Shown in pieces: positions 6,314 to 6,686 of a stretch of 6,686 bases of DNA. Source of the stretch: Candidatus Cloacimonadota bacterium (GTDB taxonomy: Bacteria; Cloacimonadota; Cloacimonadia; Cloacimonadales; JAIOQZ01); NCBI GenBank assembly GCA_021106755.1, contig JAIOTM010000412.1, positions 1-6,686 on the forward strand, written 5' to 3'. The translations under genes were made by a program, and so were the position numbers. Position 1 is the first letter of the stretch; every line of letters begins with the position of its first letter. Below the pieces are notes generated by a model that was not told where the DNA came from, did no database searches, and worked only from the letters and a program-made list of their open reading frames with translations.

Positions 6314-6686
6314 TTTAACCACTATGCTACAAAACATGCGATATACCGCTAAGTTTGCGGAATTTTATCCTTAACTCACTTATTATCTAATTACAATATA
6401 AACAAATTATCGACTCAAGAATAAAATAATTTATATTTTTATAAAAATGTACAATAGAAAGCGATGATAGCTACATTTCTTTATACTCCGCAAAAATAAA
6501 TGGACACAGCTTCTGTTCAGAAATAGCACTTTACTTCTTTAGAACACAAAACAAGTGGCTTTAGTGCGGGGAGGCTTGCTTCGCCTACTTATGGGGGTTT
6601 TCTTCAGATGCAAAGTGCAACATTGAACATGAAAAACAACATAACTGAATTTTCTTGAAAAAATGAAGTATCCTTGCTGGTTGATG
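6314..6686. other. Gene-free AT-rich stretch at the right edge
   Basis: I see no supported coding region in these 373 bases on either strand; frames are broken every few dozen codons. It holds a small AT palindrome, TTTATA-TTTT-TATAAA (6430-6445), and a GC-rich patch around 6565-6598 with a 4-bp AGGC/GCCT stem (6572-6575 and 6583-6586) followed by GGGGGTTTTCTT. The last 100 bases on the minus strand are open for about 33 codons to the window edge, with no family resemblance. The stretch could be the upstream region of a gene beyond the edge. Confidence 0.5.

Noticed and set aside
6430..6445. AT palindrome TTTATA-TTTT-TATAAA as a terminator or origin element
   Set aside because: It is pure AT, not attached to any gene end, and such palindromes are expected by chance in this AT-rich stretch.
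6608..6658. 16-codon ORF near the right edge
   Set aside because: No ribosome site, no recognisable sequence, and too short to distinguish from chance.

Overview
The window looks like a chromosomal segment of a Gram-negative-type bacterium of moderate to low GC. It carries an exported FMN-binding-domain protein and a membrane-anchored hybrid sensor kinase of a kind common in Deltaproteobacteria and candidate phyla such as Cloacimonadota. No marker gene fixes the phylum, so this placement is a weak inference.

Layout. Positions 5-1212 (minus strand) hold a two-gene panD-panC operon for pantothenate (vitamin B5) synthesis. The genes overlap by 4 bp (ATGA), and a sigma70-like promoter lies upstream of panD. 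Positions 1213-1558 look almost empty but contain what appears to be the wreck of a gene. A start-less open stretch at 1384-1581 encodes a convincing protein C-terminus and runs 23 bp into the next gene. Positions 1559-3079 (plus) encode a 506-residue adenine-N6-type DNA methyltransferase with all main catalytic motifs, in DNA clearly richer in AT than the pan genes. Positions 3175-3654 (plus) encode a small exported FMN-binding-domain protein. It converges on a 797-residue hybrid histidine kinase (3757-6150, minus) with a Cache sensor, PAS, HisKA, ATPase and C-terminal receiver. Positions 6151-6686 hold no gene I can support, only promoter-like and repeat elements.

How the parts fit. PanD makes beta-alanine and PanC joins it to pantoate, so the first two genes are one pathway. 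The methyltransferase reads as a solitary enzyme or the surviving half of a restriction-modification pair, with the remnant just upstream as the candidate lost partner. The FMN-binding protein and the hybrid kinase are neighbours without a visible functional link. The parts most worth a second look are the remnant with its in-frame A_AAA_AAG slippery heptamer, and the altered flavinylation motif of the FMN protein.
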